Shown one piece after another: positions 8,799 through 18,097 of a DNA stretch of 64,000 nucleotides (the stretch's first letter is position 1; every line of letters starts with the position of its first letter). The position numbers were made by a program, and so were the translations under genes. Under the pieces are notes generated by a model that had not been told where the DNA came from, did not search any database, and saw only the letters and a list, made by a program, of their open reading frames with translations. This DNA comes from G965250275 sp965250275. Its GTDB lineage: Bacteria > Pseudomonadota > Alphaproteobacteria > Rhodobacterales > Rhodobacteraceae. Location of the stretch: the NCBI GenBank assembly GCA_965250275.1, contig OZ252297.1, positions 3,348,001 to 3,412,000 of the forward strand. The letters run 5' to 3'.

Positions 8799-10556
8799 TT
8801 GACGCAGTCGGCGTATCTGGGGGTTGAGGCGTCTTTGACCGGTCGGCGCTGGCTTGGTCCGGCGCTTGAGACCGACAGGGCAGCCGAGATGATGGCCCAG
8901 ACCCACGCCCTGCCCCGTCCAGTTTGCCAGGTCCTGGCCCGTCGGGGGGTCGCGCCCGACGAAGCCGAGACCTTCCTCAACCCAACCTTGCGGGACCTCT
9001 TGCCTGACCCACACCGGCTGAAGGACATGCAAAAGGCGGCTGCCCGTTTCTTGAAAGCTGTGGACCGCAACGAAAAGATCGCAGTCTTTGCGGACTACGA
9101 CGTGGATGGCGGCAGTTCGGCGGCACTTCTCTTGAGTTGGCTGCGCGCCGCTGGACAAACCGCAACGCTCTATGTGCCTGACCGGATTGACGAAGGATAC
9201 GGGCCAAACGTCGCCGCGATGAAGGCGCTGGCACAGGATCACGACCTGATCCTTTGCGTGGACTGCGGAACCTTGTCCCACGAACCAATCGCGGCCGCGA
9301 GGGGTGCAGATGTCATCGTTCTGGACCACCATCTGGGGTCCGAGACGCTACCCAATGCGGTCGCCGTGGTGAACCCGAACCGGCAGGATGAGGACGGCGA
9401 CCTGGGGTACCTGTGTGCAGCAGGCGTGGTATTCTTGATGTTGGTCGAGGCGGGCCGCCAGTTAAAGGCGTCCGGTCGGGCAGGCCCGGATCTGATGGCC
9501 TTCCTTGATCTCGTAGCGCTGGCCACAGTGGCCGATGTGGCGCCCCTGGTTGGCGCAAACCGAGCGCTTGTCCGGCAAGGCCTGAAGGTGATGGCCAAGC
9601 GCGGCAGGCCGGGACTGGTGGCGCTGGCAGATGTCGCGCGTCTGGATACAGCACCCACTTCATATCATTTGGGGTTTCTGCTCGGACCGCGCGTGAATGC
9701 GGGCGGCCGTATTGGAAAGGCTGACCTCGGTGCGCGCCTTTTGTCCACGACCGATCCGGCTGAGGCCGCAGCACTCGCAGAGCGGCTCGATCAACTGAAC
9801 AGCGAACGGCGTGACATCGAAAGCGCGGTGCGTGCCGCAGCACTAGCGCAGGCCGAAGAGCGAGGTCTGGAGGCACCGCTCGTCTGGGCGGCCGGCGAAG
9901 GCTGGCATCCGGGCGTTGTGGGTATTGTTGCCGCACGTCTGAAGGAGGCGGCCAACCGCCCGGCGGTGGTCATCGGCCTGGACGGGACCGAAGGCAAAGG
10001 GTCCGGCCGCTCGGTCGCCGGGATCGATCTGGGGGCGGCGATACAGCGCCTCGCGTCCGAAGGGCTGCTGATCAAAGGGGGTGGGCACAAGATGGCGGCA
10101 GGTCTGAGCGTGCAACGGGACCAGCTGGAACCGGCCATGGACCGGCTGGGTGCCCTGCTGGCCAAGCAGGGTGCAGGTCAGCGAGGACCAGCGGACCTGC
10201 GGCTGGACGGAACGCTGATGCCTGGTGCCGCTACGGTCGGATTGTTAGAGCAGATCGATCAGGCAGGGCCTTACGGTGCGGGCGCCTCCGCACCCCGTTT
10301 CGCCCTTCCTGATCTGTCCGTGCGCCACGCGCGCAGGGTTGGGGACACGCATCTGAAACTAACGCTGGATGACGGTGCGGGACATCGCATTGACGCGATT
10401 GCCTTTGGGGCCTTTGACGGACCGCTTGGACCTGCGCTGAGCGACCATGGCGGCGCGCGCTTTCACGTGGCCGGGCGGCTGGAAGTGAACCATTGGCAAG
10501 GACGCCAGACCGTGCAGTTGCGGCTGGACGATGCAGCGCAGGCCGGGCGGGCATGA
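8799..10556 (+). CDS. recJ: Single-stranded-DNA-specific exonuclease RecJ
   Basis: The protein has 585 residues, typical of RecJ, a 5'-3' exonuclease for single-stranded DNA in recombination and repair. DHH-domain motifs are ADYDVDGGSSAAL (from residue 98) and VIVLDHHLG. The DHHA1 domain carries GGGHKMAAG. The best start is TTG at 8799, after a GGGGAG ribosome site 5 bases upstream; no ATG or GTG near the N terminus fits as well. Confidence 0.95.
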   Translation: MTQSAYLGVEASLTGRRWLGPALETDRAAEMMAQTHALPRPVCQVLARRGVAPDEAETFLNPTLRDLLPDPHRLKDMQKAAARFLKAVDRNEKIAVFADYDVDGGSSAALLLSWLRAAGQTATLYVPDRIDEGYGPNVAAMKALAQDHDLILCVDCGTLSHEPIAAARGADVIVLDHHLGSETLPNAVAVVNPNRQDEDGDLGYLCAAGVVFLMLVEAGRQLKASGRAGPDLMAFLDLVALATVADVAPLVGANRALVRQGLKVMAKRGRPGLVALADVARLDTAPTSYHLGFLLGPRVNAGGRIGKADLGARLLSTTDPAEAAALAERLDQLNSERRDIESAVRAAALAQAEERGLEAPLVWAAGEGWHPGVVGIVAARLKEAANRPAVVIGLDGTEGKGSGRSVAGIDLGAAIQRLASEGLLIKGGGHKMAAGLSVQRDQLEPAMDRLGALLAKQGAGQRGPADLRLDGTLMPGAATVGLLEQIDQAGPYGAGASAPRFALPDLSVRHARRVGDTHLKLTLDDGAGHRIDAIAFGAFDGPLGPALSDHGGARFHVAGRLEVNHWQGRQTVQLRLDDAAQAGRA

Positions 10557-10708
10557 CCGTCGCGCTGCTGGCTTTTCCGGATTGCCCATTCGCGGCAACG
10601 GCCTGCCACTGGGTCCGGGAGAACCCAGGGCTGATTTCGGATCGCCGCCGCCATTTTCCACTTGCGCGACCCTCCACGATTGCCTAAACGACCGCTCACG
10701 GTCAGCAC

Positions 10709-10783
10709 GGCCCGTTCGTCTATCGGTTAGGACGCCAGGTTTTCAACCTGGAAAGAGGGGTTCGATTCCCCTACGGGCTGCCA
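10709..10783 (+). tRNA. tRNA-Glu (anticodon TTC)
   Basis: The 75-base sequence folds as a full cloverleaf. The acceptor stem pairs GGCCCGT with ACGGGCT (G-U at the first pair). The anticodon stem CCAGG/CCTGG holds a loop reading TTTTCAA, giving anticodon TTC, and the T-arm is GGGG-TTCGATT-CCCC. The CCA end is encoded. It lies 152 bases after recJ. Confidence 0.97.
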
Positions 10784-10938
10784 CCTACTCCCGAAAGACT
10801 GCAGTGTATTGTTCCAAGCGTCACTGCGCGCGCACTGCCCCGGCAGTTGCACATTTTCTCTTATCTAACGTCGAACCAGTCCCTGATGCGCCCCGCCTTT
10901 AGGACGCACCGGAGCTTCGGCCCAAGTGCCGGAGCAGG

Positions 10939-11574
10939 TCAGTGATGGTGATGGCCGTGGCCACCGTGACCCCCGCCATGGTGCGGGTGGTTGTGAGGAT
11001 GCCCATGCCCGTGCCCATGCCCATGCCCATGCCCATGCCCGTGATGGTGCCCGTTTCCGTGCCCGTGATGGTTCGAATGATGATGTGAGTCAGGTTGGTA
11101 CAACCGATTTGGATTGTAGGGCGCATTATGACACGCAGGGTCTTGTGGCGCATGATAACAGTATGGCCCCGGATGATAAGGGTGGTAGTGGTTCCAGTTA
11201 GGAAACCAGGGGTAGGCTTGATAGTGGTTTTGCCAGTACGCTTGGGTGAACTCGACAATGGCTATGCCCAGCGCGACGGCAACGACCGGATTCAACACCT
11301 TCGTTTGTCCATCGTCTTCCACCAGAATGTAGTTGCTTGAAATCCAGCCACGCGCGGAATTCCAGGACACATCGCACCAACTGTACCCGCCTTGGCAGCC
11401 ATGTATCTCAATTGCCGCGCCCTGAGGCAATGTCGCCACCACCGGGTAGCTGTTGCCCGGACCTGCAAGCATGTGCGCTGACGTTGTTGTAGACCCTTGG
11501 GTTTCTGCGCTTGCGGAAGTGATCATAAGCGGCACAAAAAGCAGTGCCACGGCGGTGACCAGAAGATGTCGCAT
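10939..11574 (-). CDS. Secreted SH3-domain protein with histidine-rich tail
   Basis: The protein has 211 residues from the ATG at 11574. The alternative start nine codons upstream extends a basic head. A signal peptide (MRHLLVTAVALLF to ASA) precedes a bacterial SH3b domain, with AGPGNSYPVVATLPQGAAI and WCDVSW..RGWISSNYI as recognisable strands. Then come a hydrophobic stretch (VVAVALGIAIVEF), an aromatic Tyr/Pro/His segment and a terminal region of about 48 residues made almost only of His and Gly. The tail could bind nickel, zinc or copper. SH3b domains often act at the cell wall. It is divergent from the thiamine-diphosphate enzyme. Confidence 0.75.
   Translation of the reverse strand: MRHLLVTAVALLFVPLMITSASAETQGSTTTSAHMLAGPGNSYPVVATLPQGAAIEIHGCQGGYSWCDVSWNSARGWISSNYILVEDDGQTKVLNPVVAVALGIAIVEFTQAYWQNHYQAYPWFPNWNHYHPYHPGPYCYHAPQDPACHNAPYNPNRLYQPDSHHHSNHHGHGNGHHHGHGHGHGHGHGHGHPHNHPHHGGGHGGHGHHHH
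10999..11060. repeat. Short tandem repeat encoding His-Gly
   Basis: The plus strand shows repeated CATGCC/CGTGCC hexamers (reverse strand GGCATG and similar), which translate on the minus strand to alternating Gly-His. It is a coding microsatellite prone to slippage, so repeat number may vary between strains. Confidence 0.8.
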
Positions 11575-11765
11575 GGGAACTCTTACTCCAATTTTTCGCA
11601 TAATCGATCACTACAGCTTTAGCATCAATCTCAGTCAAGCCTTTCGGACCCCCGGCAAAACCAGTGTACGCCTCTGCGATGGTTGTCCCGCCTGATGTCT
11701 TTTCGCTTACGCTCGGGCCTGCCCTGCCGTAGGGTCCGCCCAAGTTCTGAGCAAAAGGTGATGTC

Positions 11766-13319
11766 ATGAACGGTGCTGTGTCCCTCGTCAAAACGCTGCT
11801 GCATCATGGGGTGGACACGGTGTTTGCGAACCCCGGTACCTCCGAGATGCATTTCGTAGCGGCCCTGGATGAACATCCGGAAATGAAATGCGTCTTGTGC
11901 CTCTTCGAGGGCGGGACAACCGGGGCAGCGGACGGATACTTCCGGATGAAACGGGACGTTGCGGGCACGCTGCTGCATCTGGCGCCGGGGTTCGGCAATG
12001 CCTTCGCGAACCTGCACAACGCGCGAAAAGCCGGCTCCGGCATCGTGAACGTGGTGGGCGATCATGCGACCCACCACCTGCGCTATGAAAGCCCGTTGAA
12101 AGGGGACATCGAAGGCATCAGTCAGGCCGTCAGCCACTGGACCCGCGCGAGCGGCGATGCCCGAAGCGTCGCGGCAGACGGGGCCGCCGCGATTCAGGCG
12201 GCGCGGTCGAAAAACGGTCAGCTCGCAACACTGGTCTTGCCTGCGGATACGGCCTGGGAACCCGCGGATGGCCCGGCATTGGCAGAGCTTGAACCGTGGC
12301 CGTTGCACCGGCCTTCGGATCAGGATGTCAACGCCGCAGCCGCGCGCCTGCGCATGCCGGGAGCGGCGCTTATGGTTGGCGGGCCTGCGCTTTTCGGCGC
12401 GTTGCGGGAACTGGCCGGCAAGATCGCGGCGGAAACCGGCTGCCGTCTTTTGTCCGACACCCTGGTGCCCCGCGCGTCGCGGGGTGCGGGAGCCGCCAGG
12501 CTGGACCAGCTTGTTTATCCGATCACACCCAAGATCGCTCAGCTAAAGGACACCAAATCCATCACCTTGGTTGGCGCGGATCGCCCCGTGGCCTTCTTTG
12601 CCTATCCCGGAAAGCCAAATGCCCCCGAACCATCCGATTGCACGCTCACCAGCCTTTGTATGCCGATAGATGACATCGCGTGGACCCTGGAGGCGCTGGC
12701 CGATGCCGTTGGCGTCTCGGACCGTACCAAAGCCCGGACCTTTGCACTCGACTTACCCGAAGTTCCGACCGGGGAGCTCACCTTGGCCAAGGTTGGGCAG
12801 ACCCTTGCCGCTTTGATCCCCGAGAATGCGATTGTCTGCAACGAATCCGTCACCTCGGGATTTCACGTCTTGCCCCCCACAGCGACCGCGCGTCCGCATG
12901 ATCTGCTGGCGGGGACAGGTGGGGCCATCGGGCTTTGCCTGCCATGCGCCAGCGGAGCCGCCATGGCCTGCCCGGACCGGAAGGTCATCGCGCTCACCGG
13001 AGACGGGTCCGCCATGTACACCCTGCAATCCTTGTGGACGATGGCGCGCGAAGAGCTGGACGTTACGGTGGTGGTGTTTGCCAATCGGGGCTACCAGATC
13101 CTGCGGGACGAACTGGCGAATGTTGGCGTCGAGCATGTCGGGCGCAACGCGCAGGCGATGTTTGACGTGGAGAATCCAAAGCTGGATTGGGTTTCCCTGG
13201 CCAAAGGGCATGGCGTGCCAGGAACCCGTGCCGAGGACATCGATACCTTTGCCAAGGCCCTGGCCGATGGGCTGGCCAGCGATGGGCCATCCTTGATCGA
13301 AGTGGTGTGTGAACCTTAG
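11766..13319 (+). CDS. Thiamine-diphosphate-dependent enzyme of the acetolactate synthase / decarboxylase family
   Basis: The protein has 517 residues. The N-terminal pyrimidine-binding domain holds NPGTSEMHF and the catalytic Glu48 in CLFEGGTTGAADGY. The C-terminal domain has the diphosphate motif GDGSAMYTLQSLW followed by VVFANRGYQ. It lacks the small regulatory subunit gene of true acetohydroxyacid synthase and is shorter than IlvB (about 560-590), so a catabolic 2-oxoacid decarboxylase or carboligase is more likely. It stands beside the RpiR-controlled catabolic island but converges on its regulator, so membership of that pathway is an inference. Confidence 0.8.
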   Translation: MNGAVSLVKTLLHHGVDTVFANPGTSEMHFVAALDEHPEMKCVLCLFEGGTTGAADGYFRMKRDVAGTLLHLAPGFGNAFANLHNARKAGSGIVNVVGDHATHHLRYESPLKGDIEGISQAVSHWTRASGDARSVAADGAAAIQAARSKNGQLATLVLPADTAWEPADGPALAELEPWPLHRPSDQDVNAAAARLRMPGAALMVGGPALFGALRELAGKIAAETGCRLLSDTLVPRASRGAGAARLDQLVYPITPKIAQLKDTKSITLVGADRPVAFFAYPGKPNAPEPSDCTLTSLCMPIDDIAWTLEALADAVGVSDRTKARTFALDLPEVPTGELTLAKVGQTLAALIPENAIVCNESVTSGFHVLPPTATARPHDLLAGTGGAIGLCLPCASGAAMACPDRKVIALTGDGSAMYTLQSLWTMAREELDVTVVVFANRGYQILRDELANVGVEHVGRNAQAMFDVENPKLDWVSLAKGHGVPGTRAEDIDTFAKALADGLASDGPSLIEVVCEP

Positions 13320-13342
13320 GTTAGCGCCAGAGTCAGTCGACT

Positions 13343-14197
13343 TTAAGTGAACTTCCGAAAGAGCTTGGTGCGGTCGAACGCGGCTTCCAGCGCATCGGTC
13401 CGGTCGGCCACGCTGTCCCACAGCTTTTCCTGCACCGAGGCAACGGCGCATTCCACTATGAGCAGCAATGCAGTCATCGAATCCCAGGCCGAAGGGACCG
13501 CAATGCGGCTCGAGAAGGTCAACCGCGCGATCGAATGGACCGGCGACCGCCATTGATCGGTGAACAAAACCAACTCCGCCCCCTTCTCGCGGCAAAGCTG
13601 CGCCATGTTCAGCGTGGTGTTCTCGTAGCGCCGGACATCGAAGAGCACCAGAACGTCGCCCGCGCTGACATCCATGATGTCGTGCAACCAAGACGCGCCG
13701 TCGGGCATCAGCCGCACATTTGCGCGCATCATCTGCATATGCAGATAGAGATAGCGCGCCAGCGTCCCGGTGATGCGGCCGCCAGCAATGATGATCTTGC
13801 GGTTCTGATCGGCGAGCAGATCGCAGAGCCGATCGAACTCCTCCAAATCCACATCATTCAGCGAGTTGCGCTGGTTCTCCAGCGCCTGACGCGAGTACCG
13901 GGTGAGGATATGCTCCTCCGGCAGGTCGGTTTTCCAGACCTCGCGCTTGGCGATCGGATCCGAGATCATCTCACTAAGTTCGTCGCGCAACTCGGATTGA
14001 AAATGCGCATAGCCACGCAGTCCCAGCTTCTGGACGAGCCGCCCGACGGTAGGCGTCGACACGCCGGATTTCTCGGCAAGCTCGGTGATGCTGCACAGTC
14101 CCGAAATTGGGTATTCGTCCAGAATCGCGCTCATCAACTGCGACTCCGAACGGGTCATCTCGGGACGCATGGCGTGGAGTTTTTCGGCAATCGTCAC
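13343..14197 (-). CDS. MurR/RpiR family transcriptional regulator
   Basis: The protein has 284 residues from the GTG at 14197, which follows a GCGGAG ribosome site at ideal spacing. A longer frame starting at 14251 would run through the probable operator and lacks such a site. An N-terminal RpiR helix-turn-helix (ITELAEKSGVSTPTVGRLVQ) is followed by a SIS sugar-isomerase-like domain (KIIIAGGRITGTLARYLYLH and DVLVLFDVRRYE). SIS domains usually sense phosphosugars, but several of these regulators control amino-acid or amine catabolism. It is divergent from the TRAP/ligase operon, which it probably represses. Confidence 0.85.
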   Translation of the reverse strand: MTIAEKLHAMRPEMTRSESQLMSAILDEYPISGLCSITELAEKSGVSTPTVGRLVQKLGLRGYAHFQSELRDELSEMISDPIAKREVWKTDLPEEHILTRYSRQALENQRNSLNDVDLEEFDRLCDLLADQNRKIIIAGGRITGTLARYLYLHMQMMRANVRLMPDGASWLHDIMDVSAGDVLVLFDVRRYENTTLNMAQLCREKGAELVLFTDQWRSPVHSIARLTFSSRIAVPSAWDSMTALLLIVECAVASVQEKLWDSVADRTDALEAAFDRTKLFRKFT

Positions 14198-14225
14198 GTT
14201 CCACTCCGCTTGTTCGGGACAAAAA

Positions 14226-14241
14226 TGTACAAAATTATACA
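14226..14241. promoter_or_regulatory. Candidate RpiR operator
   Basis: TGTACAAAATTATACA is an imperfect palindrome (TGTA/TACA arms, AT-rich centre) in the gap between the divergent regulator and operon. It resembles the TGTA-N-TACA type sites known for RpiR-family members such as HexR. Confidence 0.5.
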
Positions 14242-14315
14242 GATTGAGCAAGTGTGTGAATTTTGCTTCTGAAAATCCCTTGACGTCGCGGAGTGATCTG
14301 AAGAATTCTTCTCAC

Positions 14316-15080
14316 GTGCTGCTAGAAAGTGAATATGGGGATGTCGCGCGCGTCATTCCGGGCAATGCCTCTGCATCTGCGCTGATTGTATGCGAGCACG
14401 CGTCCAACCGGATTCCCGCCGCGTTAGATGGTTTGGGGGTCGGTGCCGATGTACTGCGCAGCCATGTGGCGTGGGACCCGGGTGCATTGGGGGTCGCGGC
14501 AGGTCTTGCGGAACTGAGCGGGTCGACACTGGTGCACGGCACGATTTCGCGCCTTGTCTACGACCTGAACCGACCGCCCGAGGCTGAGAGTGCTATTCCC
14601 GCGCAAAGCGAGGTCTATCGCATTCCGGGCAATGCCGGCCTGTCCGACCCGGCCCGAGATGCCCGCATCGACAACGTCTTCTCCCCCTTTCATGCCGGGC
14701 TGGATCTGGAGATCGCACGTCAGAGGCCGAAGCTCCGCTTGATGGTCACCGTGCACAGCTTCACGCCAGTTTACAAAGGGGTTGGCAGGTCAGTGGAGAT
14801 CGGTTTGATCCATGGGCGTGATGATCGGTTCGCGACCATGATGATGGACAGAGTCCCCCGGGATGGCGCCTATGATATCCGCCTGAACGAGCCATACAGC
14901 GCGGCAGATGGCGTGGCCTACATGCTCGACCGTCACGGACCGCCAAACGACCTGTTGTCCGTGATGATCGAGATCCGCAACGACCTTATCGAAGACACAG
15001 CCAGCCAGCAGGCAATGGCCGCATGGCTTGCGCCATGGATCGATGAGGCCCTCACCGAACACAAGGCGACCAGCGCATGA
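14316..15080 (+). CDS. N-formylglutamate amidohydrolase family protein
   Basis: The protein has 254 residues from the GTG at 14316; a TTG at 14280 is an alternative. The family motif CEHASNRIP (Cys26 to Pro34) and VTVHSFTPVYKG are present and belong to a zinc-dependent amidase fold. Known members remove formyl from N-formylglutamate in histidine degradation. Here no hut genes are near. The gene opens an operon with a TRAP transporter and a glutamine-synthetase-like ligase, so hydrolysis of an N-substituted glutamate or glutamyl amide is a reasonable guess. Its stop overlaps the next start by 4 bases. Confidence 0.85.
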   Translation: MLLESEYGDVARVIPGNASASALIVCEHASNRIPAALDGLGVGADVLRSHVAWDPGALGVAAGLAELSGSTLVHGTISRLVYDLNRPPEAESAIPAQSEVYRIPGNAGLSDPARDARIDNVFSPFHAGLDLEIARQRPKLRLMVTVHSFTPVYKGVGRSVEIGLIHGRDDRFATMMMDRVPRDGAYDIRLNEPYSAADGVAYMLDRHGPPNDLLSVMIEIRNDLIEDTASQQAMAAWLAPWIDEALTEHKATSA

Positions 15081-15661
15081 TGAGGGTGATGCGCGCATAT
15101 GTGAGCGTCATCGACGCGATCAATTACCGGGTCGGCCGCGTCATCATGTGGGGCCTGTTCATAATGATGGGCATCCTTCTGTGGTCCTCATTCTCCAAGA
15201 CCTTTCTGCTGCCCTCACTCTGGACGCTGGAAATGGCGCAGTTTGCCATGGTCACCTACTATATTCTCGGTGGTCCCTATTCGCTGCAGATGGGTGCGAA
15301 CGTTCGTATGGACCTGTTCTATCATCGGTGGAGCGTGCGCCGGAAAGCACTGATCGACGCCTTCACCGTGCTTTTTCTGATCTTTTTCCTCACCGTCCTG
15401 CTCTACGGCGCCATCGGGTCCACCGCCTATTCCCTGGGCTACTGGGGCAAAGAGCCCCTGGCCTTTTTCTCCGGATTGCTGACGGGAACGGAAGAGATTG
15501 GCCGGCTTGAAAGATCGTCAACGGCGTGGCGGCCGTTCATCTGGCCGGTCAAGTCGATCATGATCTGCGGGTTCTTCCTCATGCTGCTGCAGGCCATATC
15601 GGAGCTTTGCAAGGACATTGCTCGCCTTCAGGGTCAAGAGATCGGAGTGCCCCGCTCGTGA
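15077..15661 (+). CDS. TRAP transporter small permease (DctQ type)
   Basis: The protein has 194 residues with four hydrophobic segments and the DctQ features LWTLEMAQFAMVTYYILGG and GANVRMDLFYHRW. It pairs with the large permease downstream. Overlaps are ATGA with the upstream hydrolase and GTGA with the downstream permease, so all three are tightly coupled. An extra Arg-Met-rich head allows a start three bases later. Confidence 0.92.
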   Translation: MMRVMRAYVSVIDAINYRVGRVIMWGLFIMMGILLWSSFSKTFLLPSLWTLEMAQFAMVTYYILGGPYSLQMGANVRMDLFYHRWSVRRKALIDAFTVLFLIFFLTVLLYGAIGSTAYSLGYWGKEPLAFFSGLLTGTEEIGRLERSSTAWRPFIWPVKSIMICGFFLMLLQAISELCKDIARLQGQEIGVPRS

Positions 15662-16977
15662 GCCAGGAACACATCGCCATCTTCATGTTTGCGACGATGA
15701 TGCTGATGCTTCTGACCGGACAGCGTGTGTTCGGCGCAATCGGGGCGGTCGCCGCAATTGCTGCACTGGCGCTCTGGGGCACCGGCGGGCAGGACATCCC
15801 GTTTTCCGCTGCCATGAAGCTGATGAAATGGTACCCGCTTCTGACGCTGCCGATGTTTATTTTCATGGGATACGTCCTCAGTGAAAGCCGGCTTGCGGAC
15901 GATCTCTACCGCATGTTCCATGTCTGGTTCGGATCGATCCGCGGAGGGCTGGCGATCGGCACTATTGGCCTGATGGTACTGGTATCAGCCATGAACGGAC
16001 TGTCGGTTGCGGGCATGGCCATCGGCGCCACCATCGCCCTGCCCGAGCTTTTGCGTCGCGGCTACGACAAGATCATGGTGACGGGCGTGATACAGGCCGG
16101 CTCCTCTCTGGGCATTCTGGTGCCCCCTTCGGTTGTTCTGGTGCTCTACGCCATGATCGCGCGTCAACCCGTCGGTCAGCTCTGGCTTGCAGGGATCGTC
16201 CCCGGTTTGATGATGGCGGGCATGTTCATTCTCTACATCTGGATCCGGTGCAAGCTTCAGCCGCATCTCGGCCCGGCAATGGAAGGGACAGATCAGATCC
16301 CACGGGCCGAGAAACTGCGACTTTTGTGGGCTGGGGTTTTGCCGCTTGCGATCTTTGCGTCGATGATGGTGCCTTTTGTCAACGGCTGGACGTCGCTTGT
16401 GGAAAGCTCAGCCATCGGGGCGCTTGCAGCTCTCGCCGCCTCGATCCTGAAGCGCCGGATGACGTGGGAAGTCTTTGAGACCTGCACAAAACGAACGCTC
16501 GGCATCTCATGCATGTTTATGTGGATCATCCTGGCCGCTCTGGGATTTGGTGCCGTGTTCGATGGTCTGGGTGCAGTGCGGGCGATCGACAACCTCTTCA
16601 CCGAGCAGATGGGTCTGGACCCCTGGATGATCCTGATCCTGATGCAGCTCAGCTTCATCCTGATGGGAACGTTTCTGGACGACACCGCGATGCTGGTGAT
16701 CGTTGCGCCGCTTTACGTCCCACTGGTCAAAGCGTTGGGCTTCGATCTGATCTGGTATGGGGTGCTCTACACGATCACGACCCAGATCGCCTATATGACA
16801 CCGCCCTTCGGATATAACCTGTTCCTGATGCGGGCGATGGCACCTCCCGAAGTCAAGTTGCGCGACATCTATGTGTCCATCATTCCCTTTGTGGGGGTCA
16901 TGGTCCTTGCGCTGGCCACCATCATGATGTTCCCGCAGATCGCACTTTGGCTGCCGGATTACGTTTACGGAAAATAA
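15658..16977 (+). CDS. TRAP transporter large permease (DctM type)
   Basis: The protein has 439 residues from the GTG at 15658, which overlaps the small permease stop as GTGA. An upstream frame start at 15526 lies inside the small permease and is rejected. Many hydrophobic segments carry the DctM hallmarks TLPMFIFMGYVLSESRLADDLY, GSSLGILVPPSVVLVLY and TPPFGYNLFLM. It forms the ion-driven channel for the substrate delivered by the binding protein downstream. Confidence 0.93.
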   Translation: MSQEHIAIFMFATMMLMLLTGQRVFGAIGAVAAIAALALWGTGGQDIPFSAAMKLMKWYPLLTLPMFIFMGYVLSESRLADDLYRMFHVWFGSIRGGLAIGTIGLMVLVSAMNGLSVAGMAIGATIALPELLRRGYDKIMVTGVIQAGSSLGILVPPSVVLVLYAMIARQPVGQLWLAGIVPGLMMAGMFILYIWIRCKLQPHLGPAMEGTDQIPRAEKLRLLWAGVLPLAIFASMMVPFVNGWTSLVESSAIGALAALAASILKRRMTWEVFETCTKRTLGISCMFMWIILAALGFGAVFDGLGAVRAIDNLFTEQMGLDPWMILILMQLSFILMGTFLDDTAMLVIVAPLYVPLVKALGFDLIWYGVLYTITTQIAYMTPPFGYNLFLMRAMAPPEVKLRDIYVSIIPFVGVMVLALATIMMFPQIALWLPDYVYGK

Positions 16978-17026
16978 TCAATTGAGAAGCCTGACAAACG
17001 GGCCCCGACCAATAAGGAGAAAGAAC

Positions 17027-18061
17027 ATGACAACAAGACGCAAATTCCTCACCACCGCGGCGGCTGGCGCTGCGGCAGCGCCGTTGGCCGCACCAGCCAT
17101 CGCGCAGGGAAAAATCACCTGGCGGATGCAGACCTATGCGGGTCCGGCGCTGGCCGAACATGTCATCGATCCGGCCATCGAAATGTTCAACAAGATCGCC
17201 GGCGACCGGATGCAGATCGAGCTGTTCTACGCCGACCAGCTGGTCCCGACCGGAGAGCTCTTCCGCGCAATGCAGCAGGGCACGATCGATGCGGTGCAGT
17301 CCGACGACGACTCGATGGCGTCGCCGACGGAAGTGACGGTGTTTGGCGGCTACTTCCCCTTTGCCTCGCGCTACTCTCTGGATGTGCCTGTGCTCTTTAA
17401 CCAGTACGGGCTGAATGAAATCTGGGACGCGCAGTATTCACCGCTCGGGGTCAAACATATTTCCGCAGGCGCCTGGGACCCTTGCCACTTTGCCACCAAG
17501 GACCCGATCCGCTCGCTGGAGGACCTCAAAGGCAAGCGGGTTTTCACCTTCCCGACGGCCGGACGGTTCCTGACCCAGTTCGGCGTGGTCCCGGTCTCGT
17601 TGCCGTGGGAGGACATCGAAGTTGCCGTTCAGACCGGCGAGCTGGACGGCATTGCCTGGTCCGGCATCACCGAAGACTACACGGTTGGCTGGGCCGACGT
17701 GACCAACTACTTCCTGACCAACAACGTGTCCGGGGCCTGGGCCGGGTCGTTCTTTGCCAATCAGGACCGCTGGAACGAACTGCCCGAAGATCTGCAGACG
17801 CTGTTCCGCGTGTGCTGTGACCAGTCGCACTATTACCGCCAGTGGTGGTACTGGGGCGGCGAAGCCAGCCTGCGGGTGAACGGGACAAAGATGGAACTGA
17901 CCACCATTCCCGACGAGGAATGGGCCCAGGTCGAAGCCGCCGCTGTCAAATTCTGGGATGAGATTGCCGCGGAATCGGAGGTGAAGGCGCAGGTGGTTGA
18001 AATCTTCCGCCAGTACAATGCCGACATGCAGAAGGCCGGCCGGCCCTACCGCTACACCTGA
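17027..18061 (+). CDS. TRAP transporter substrate-binding protein with Tat-type signal
   Basis: The protein has 344 residues from the ATG at 17027, with an AAGGAGA ribosome site; a frame start at 16982 lacks one. The head MTTRRKFLTTAAAG is a twin-arginine signal ending at about AIAQG, so export of a folded protein is likely. The mature part is a DctP/TakP-type binding protein (WRMQTYAGPALAEHV, AMQQGTIDAVQSDDDS, GELDGIAWSG). TakP-like members bind 2-oxoacids or related carboxylates. A GC-rich stem-loop follows immediately. Confidence 0.9.
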   Translation: MTTRRKFLTTAAAGAAAAPLAAPAIAQGKITWRMQTYAGPALAEHVIDPAIEMFNKIAGDRMQIELFYADQLVPTGELFRAMQQGTIDAVQSDDDSMASPTEVTVFGGYFPFASRYSLDVPVLFNQYGLNEIWDAQYSPLGVKHISAGAWDPCHFATKDPIRSLEDLKGKRVFTFPTAGRFLTQFGVVPVSLPWEDIEVAVQTGELDGIAWSGITEDYTVGWADVTNYFLTNNVSGAWAGSFFANQDRWNELPEDLQTLFRVCCDQSHYYRQWWYWGGEASLRVNGTKMELTTIPDEEWAQVEAAAVKFWDEIAAESEVKAQVVEIFRQYNADMQKAGRPYRYT

Positions 18062-18070
18062 TGAAAACAG

Positions 18071-18097
18071 CGCCCGCCCCGTGTTTCGGGGCGGGCG
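18071..18097 (+). promoter_or_regulatory. Intercistronic stem-loop after the TRAP binding-protein gene
   Basis: A perfect 11-base inverted repeat CGCCCGCCCCG / CGGGGCGGGCG with a 5-base loop starts 10 bases after the stop codon and has no T tract. It probably protects the 3' end of the binding-protein message or attenuates the downstream ligase gene. It also argues that the ligase starts at 18121, not at the ATG of 18061. Confidence 0.75.

Noticed and set aside
10999..11060. Tandem hexamers that at first look like a CRISPR or minisatellite array
   Set aside because: Unit length is 6 bases without spacers, and it encodes the His-Gly tail in frame.
12753..13691. Minus-strand frame of 312 codons across the thiamine-diphosphate gene and into the RpiR gene
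   Set aside because: It overlaps two well-supported genes and lacks any recognisable domain.
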